The notes beneath the pieces are model-generated. The model was not told where the DNA came from. It searched no databases and saw only the letters and a list, made by a program, of their open reading frames with translations. The position numbers and the translations under genes are program-made. 7,551 bases of DNA from Clostridia bacterium (GTDB taxonomy: Bacteria; Bacillota; Clostridia; Christensenellales; Aristaeellaceae), in the NCBI GenBank assembly GCA_017469605.1, contig JAFUGB010000198.1, positions 1-7,551 on the forward strand, in the 5' to 3' direction. This document shows positions 4,857 through 7,551 of the stretch, in pieces (the stretch's first letter is position 1; the number at the start of each line of letters is the position of its first letter).

Positions 4857-7055
4857 ATGGAAGAGCTTCGCGCAACCATTGGCGAAACCATGTTTCGCAA
4901 TGAAGAGAACGGCTATACCGTGCTCACCTGCCGGGCCGGCCGGGAAAATGTCACCGTGGTGGGCGTCATGCCTGAGGTGGCCGCCGGGGAACAGGCGGTG
5001 TTCCAGGGCAGCTGGGTGACCCATCCCCAGTACGGGAAGCAGTTCAAGGCCAGCCAGTGTGAAATACTGACGCCCTCTACGCTGCTGGGCATTGAGCGCT
5101 ACCTGAGCAGCGGATTGATCAAGGGGATTGGCGCCGCCACCGCCCGGCTCATTATACAGGAGTTTGGCAAGGATGCGCTGACCGTCATTGGCGAGCATCC
5201 CGAGCGCCTGACCGATATCGCGGGCATTGGAAAAAAGCGCGCCGCACAGATTGCCCAAAGCTTTCAGGAGCAGTATTCCACCCGGCAGGTCATGGTGTTT
5301 TTGCAGTCCTATGGTGTTTCGCCCAGCCTGGCGGTGAAAATCAGCAAGGTGTACGGCAACGCCGCCCAGGATAAGATCCGCGCCAATCCCTACTGCATGG
5401 TGGAGGATATCGAGGGCGTGGGCTTTTTGACGGCGGACCGCATCGCGCTGTCTATGGGCATCGCTCCGGACAGCCCGGAGCGTCTCAGCGCCGGGCTGAT
5501 CTATGCGCTGCAGGAGGCGGCTTCCTCCGCGGGGCATACCTATTTGCCCACCGGAGAGCTGCTGCAAACGGCGGCACGCCTGCTTCGCGTACAGTCCGAG
5601 CTGCTGGAAACGCACCTGACCTCCCTGCTGCTCAGCCGCAAGCTGCGCAGCCATGTGGTGGAGGATGCCGAGGGCGTTTTCCTGCCCCAGATGTGGCAGG
5701 CGGAAAGTGAAATTGCCCGCCGGCTGCGGGAATTGCAGGCAGCCGCCCAGACCGTCATGAGCGGCACGGTATCGGCCCAGATCCGCAGCTTTGAAAAGAA
5801 TAACGGTATTCGCTTTTCCGATACGCAACGCAAGGCCATATCGATGGCCGTGCAGCAGGGCCTGCTGGTGATTACCGGCGGCCCGGGCACGGGCAAAACC
5901 ACCATCATCAACTGCATCCTGTCGCTGCTGGATAAGGAAAGCGTGCTGCTGGCGGCGCCTACCGGCCGTGCTGCCAAGCGCATGAGCGAGGCCACCGGCC
6001 ATGAGGCCAGCACGCTGCACCGTTTGTTGGAATATGGCGGCGAGGACGGGCATTTTACCCGGGATGAGGAAAATCCGCTGGACTGCACCTGCCTGATTGT
6101 GGACGAGATGAGCATGGTGGATGTGTTCCTGATGCGCGCTTTTCTCCGGGCCGTGCCCCAGGGCACCAGGCTGATCCTGGTGGGCGACGCCGACCAATTG
6201 CCCAGCGTGGGCGCGGGCAATGTGCTGGGGGATATCCTCAAAAGCGGCGCCGTGCCCTCCATCCGGCTCACCGAAATTTTCCGCCAGGCCGAAAGCAGCC
6301 TGATCGTGCGCAACGCCCACGCCATTAACCGCGGCGAAATGCCTGTCCTGAATCAGAAGGGCGGCAACTTCTTTTTTGAGCGCAGGCCCTTTGGCGAGGA
6401 CGCGGCCCGGGATATCGTGGAGCTGTGCGGCACGCGACTGCCCCATTTTTTAAAATCCTTTGAGCCTGTGCGCGATATCCAGGTGCTTTCCCCCACAAAA
6501 AAGGGCGCCTGCGGCGTGCTGGCGCTCAACGGCCTTCTGCAGGCGGCGCTGAATCCGCCTTCCCCCAAGAAAAAGGAAATCGGCTACGGCGATAAGATCT
6601 TCCGCCAGGGCGATAAGGTGATGCATATCAAGAATAACTACCAGCTGGAATGGGAGGACGCCAAAGGCACGGAGGGCCAGGGCGTGTTCAACGGCGATAT
6701 GGGCACCGTGCTTGCCGTGGACGCCGAGGAAAAGGAGCTCACCGTTTTGTTTGACGACGACCGCACGGCGGTTTATGAATATGCCATGCTGGAGGAATTG
6801 GAGCTGGCCTATTGCCTGTCTGTACACAAAAGCCAGGGAAGCGAATTCAACTGCGTGGTGATGCCCGCCGTGGGCGGCCCGCCCATGCTGCTGACCCGCA
6901 ACCTGTTTTATACCGCGCTGACCCGGGCCAAGCAGCTGGTGGTGCTGGTAGGCCGGGAGGATGCTGTGGCGGCCATGGTGAATAACAATCATATTGCCCG
7001 CCGGTATACCGCTCTGGCGGCGCGGCTCAGCGAATTGCCGGAGCTCACGCTGTGA
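4857..7055 (+). CDS. recD2: RecD2-type superfamily 1B DNA helicase
   Basis: ATP-dependent 5'-to-3' DNA helicase of the RecD2 class, which works without RecBC and is linked to repair and replication-fork maintenance. The 732-residue length is normal. The long N-terminal region (1-320) distinguishes RecD2 from RecD and contains helix-hairpin-helix-like turns at LIKGIGAAT (88-96), DIAGIGKKRA (120-129) and DIEGVGFLTADRIA (184-197). The helicase core has Walker A GGPGTGKTT (341-349), APTGRAAKR (367-375), Walker B IVDEMSM (414-420), LVGDADQLPSVGAGN (441-455), the motif-IV region EIFRQAESSLI (473-483), CLSVHKSQGSEF (653-664) and FYTALTRAK (684-692). The segment at about 575-645 (GDKVMHIKNNY, FNGDMGTV) is the small SH3-like insert. 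All catalytic motifs are intact. AGAGG lies six bases before the ATG. It follows the DUF4317 gene by 22 nt, and its stop overlaps the next start, indicating one transcript and translational coupling. Confidence 0.96.
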   Translation: MEELRATIGETMFRNEENGYTVLTCRAGRENVTVVGVMPEVAAGEQAVFQGSWVTHPQYGKQFKASQCEILTPSTLLGIERYLSSGLIKGIGAATARLIIQEFGKDALTVIGEHPERLTDIAGIGKKRAAQIAQSFQEQYSTRQVMVFLQSYGVSPSLAVKISKVYGNAAQDKIRANPYCMVEDIEGVGFLTADRIALSMGIAPDSPERLSAGLIYALQEAASSAGHTYLPTGELLQTAARLLRVQSELLETHLTSLLLSRKLRSHVVEDAEGVFLPQMWQAESEIARRLRELQAAAQTVMSGTVSAQIRSFEKNNGIRFSDTQRKAISMAVQQGLLVITGGPGTGKTTIINCILSLLDKESVLLAAPTGRAAKRMSEATGHEASTLHRLLEYGGEDGHFTRDEENPLDCTCLIVDEMSMVDVFLMRAFLRAVPQGTRLILVGDADQLPSVGAGNVLGDILKSGAVPSIRLTEIFRQAESSLIVRNAHAINRGEMPVLNQKGGNFFFERRPFGEDAARDIVELCGTRLPHFLKSFEPVRDIQVLSPTKKGACGVLALNGLLQAALNPPSPKKKEIGYGDKIFRQGDKVMHIKNNYQLEWEDAKGTEGQGVFNGDMGTVLAVDAEEKELTVLFDDDRTAVYEYAMLEELELAYCLSVHKSQGSEFNCVVMPAVGGPPMLLTRNLFYTALTRAKQLVVLVGREDAVAAMVNNNHIARRYTALAARLSELPELTL

Positions 7056-7551
7056 TGCGGGCGGCGGAGCTATTCTTTCCCCGGGGCGCGGAATGCCTGC
7101 TGTGCGGCGATCCCCGCCTGGCGGATACGCAATATTGCCTGTGTCCCGATTGCCGGCGGGAGCTGCTTTCCCTGCGGCTGCGGGACGGCGTATGCATCCG
7201 CTGCATGCACCCGCTGGACGGCAAGGGAATCTGCCCCTTTTGCCAGGGGGATTTGCTGGCCCCTATGGCGGAAGCCTATGCCGCGTATCGGTATACCGGC
7301 GCGGCGGCGCAGTTGGTCAAGCTGCTCAAGTTCCATTATCAGGATGAGGCGGCGGAGGCGCTGGCTGCCGGGATGGCGCAGTGCTGCCCGGCCGGCGCCT
7401 ACGATGCCCTGACGCCTGTGCCGCTGCACCCTGCTCGGCAGAGGATGCGCGGCGTCAACCAGTCCCGATTGCTCTGCCAGCTGGTGGGCGCAAGAACGGG
7501 CCTGCCGGTGTTGGATACGCTGGCGCGCATCCGCAAAACCCGGGAACAGGC
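7055..7551 (+). CDS. comF: ComF-type phosphoribosyltransferase-fold protein (partial, cut by window end)
   Basis: The frame is open to the right edge, giving 165 complete codons. The N-terminal 63 residues hold nine cysteines. The likely zinc-ribbon pairs are C14/C17 with C30/C33 and C47/C50 with C60/C63; C28 is spare. The ComF core follows: the YRYTGAAAQLVKLLKFHY segment (78-95), VPLHPARQRMRGVNQSRLL (122-140) with the family's RG-NQS signature, and RKTREQ at the edge. The phosphate-binding loop expected further on is outside the window. In naturally competent bacteria ComF helps move incoming single-stranded DNA across the membrane. In other Firmicutes its role is less clear, so competence should not be assumed here. 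The ATG overlaps the recD2 stop by one base (TGATG, 7053-7057), and GGAG at 7040-7043 inside recD2 can act as the binding site. Family assignment is strong. Confidence 0.92.
   Translation, partial: MRAAELFFPRGAECLLCGDPRLADTQYCLCPDCRRELLSLRLRDGVCIRCMHPLDGKGICPFCQGDLLAPMAEAYAAYRYTGAAAQLVKLLKFHYQDEAAEALAAGMAQCCPAGAYDALTPVPLHPARQRMRGVNQSRLLCQLVGARTGLPVLDTLARIRKTREQ

Noticed and set aside
3863..4900. A 345-codon open frame on the minus strand opposite the DUF4317 gene
   Set aside because: It is antisense to a recognised family, and its H/G/A-rich composition is typical of a reverse shadow.
4809..6446. A 545-codon open frame on the minus strand opposite recD2
   Set aside because: It shadows a gene whose helicase motifs are all intact, and the translated protein shows no family motif or convincing ribosome binding site.
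6994..7347. A plus-strand open frame overlapping the recD2 end and comF start
   Set aside because: It is out of frame with both genes; the ComF frame starting at 7055 has the zinc-ribbon cysteines and the RG-NQS signature.

Overview
The window carries six protein genes, two of them cut by the window edges. By eye the DNA is clearly above 50% G+C, and coding density is high. Gene content points to a strictly anaerobic, GC-rich Bacillota of the Clostridia type: an oxygen-sensitive class III ribonucleotide reductase with its radical-SAM activase, a DUF4317 protein (a family I know only from Firmicutes), RecD2, and a ComF-type protein. The exact lineage cannot be fixed from the sequence. No mobile element, CRISPR array, tRNA or rRNA was seen.

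Left half (1-3496, minus strand): a deoxynucleotide-synthesis and redox block, read right to left. nrdG (2798-3496) encodes the activating enzyme. It is followed by a strong intrinsic terminator (2741-2784). nrdD (261-2648) then has its own consensus promoter (TTGACA, 17 bp, TATGAT). After a 178-nt spacer with three hairpins comes the first 27 codons of a FAD-binding reductase, probably thioredoxin reductase (1-82). NrdD ends in a fused glutaredoxin/thioredoxin-like domain with a CPNC active site, and a CVSC pair lies in the linker before it. This suggests a reductase that takes electrons from its own redoxin tail, perhaps recharged by the neighbouring reductase, rather than from formate.

The nrdG-nrdD gap is the most interesting stretch. 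It holds two palindromes matching the NrdR box (2728-2743 and 2760-2775), with centres exactly 32 bp apart, the usual paired-box geometry. One box covers the nrdD -35 element. The other forms the upper stem of the nrdG terminator, so one sequence appears to act as an RNA terminator for nrdG and as a DNA operator for nrdD.

Right half (3698-7551, plus strand): a divergent operon of a DUF4317 protein of unknown function, recD2 (22 nt downstream) and a comF-type gene (start overlapping the recD2 stop in TGATG; cut by the window end). The 201-nt divergent spacer has a TATAAT promoter for nrdG, with a perfect 12-bp palindrome in its spacer, and an extended -10 promoter for the DUF4317 operon. No gap between genes exceeds about 200 bases.
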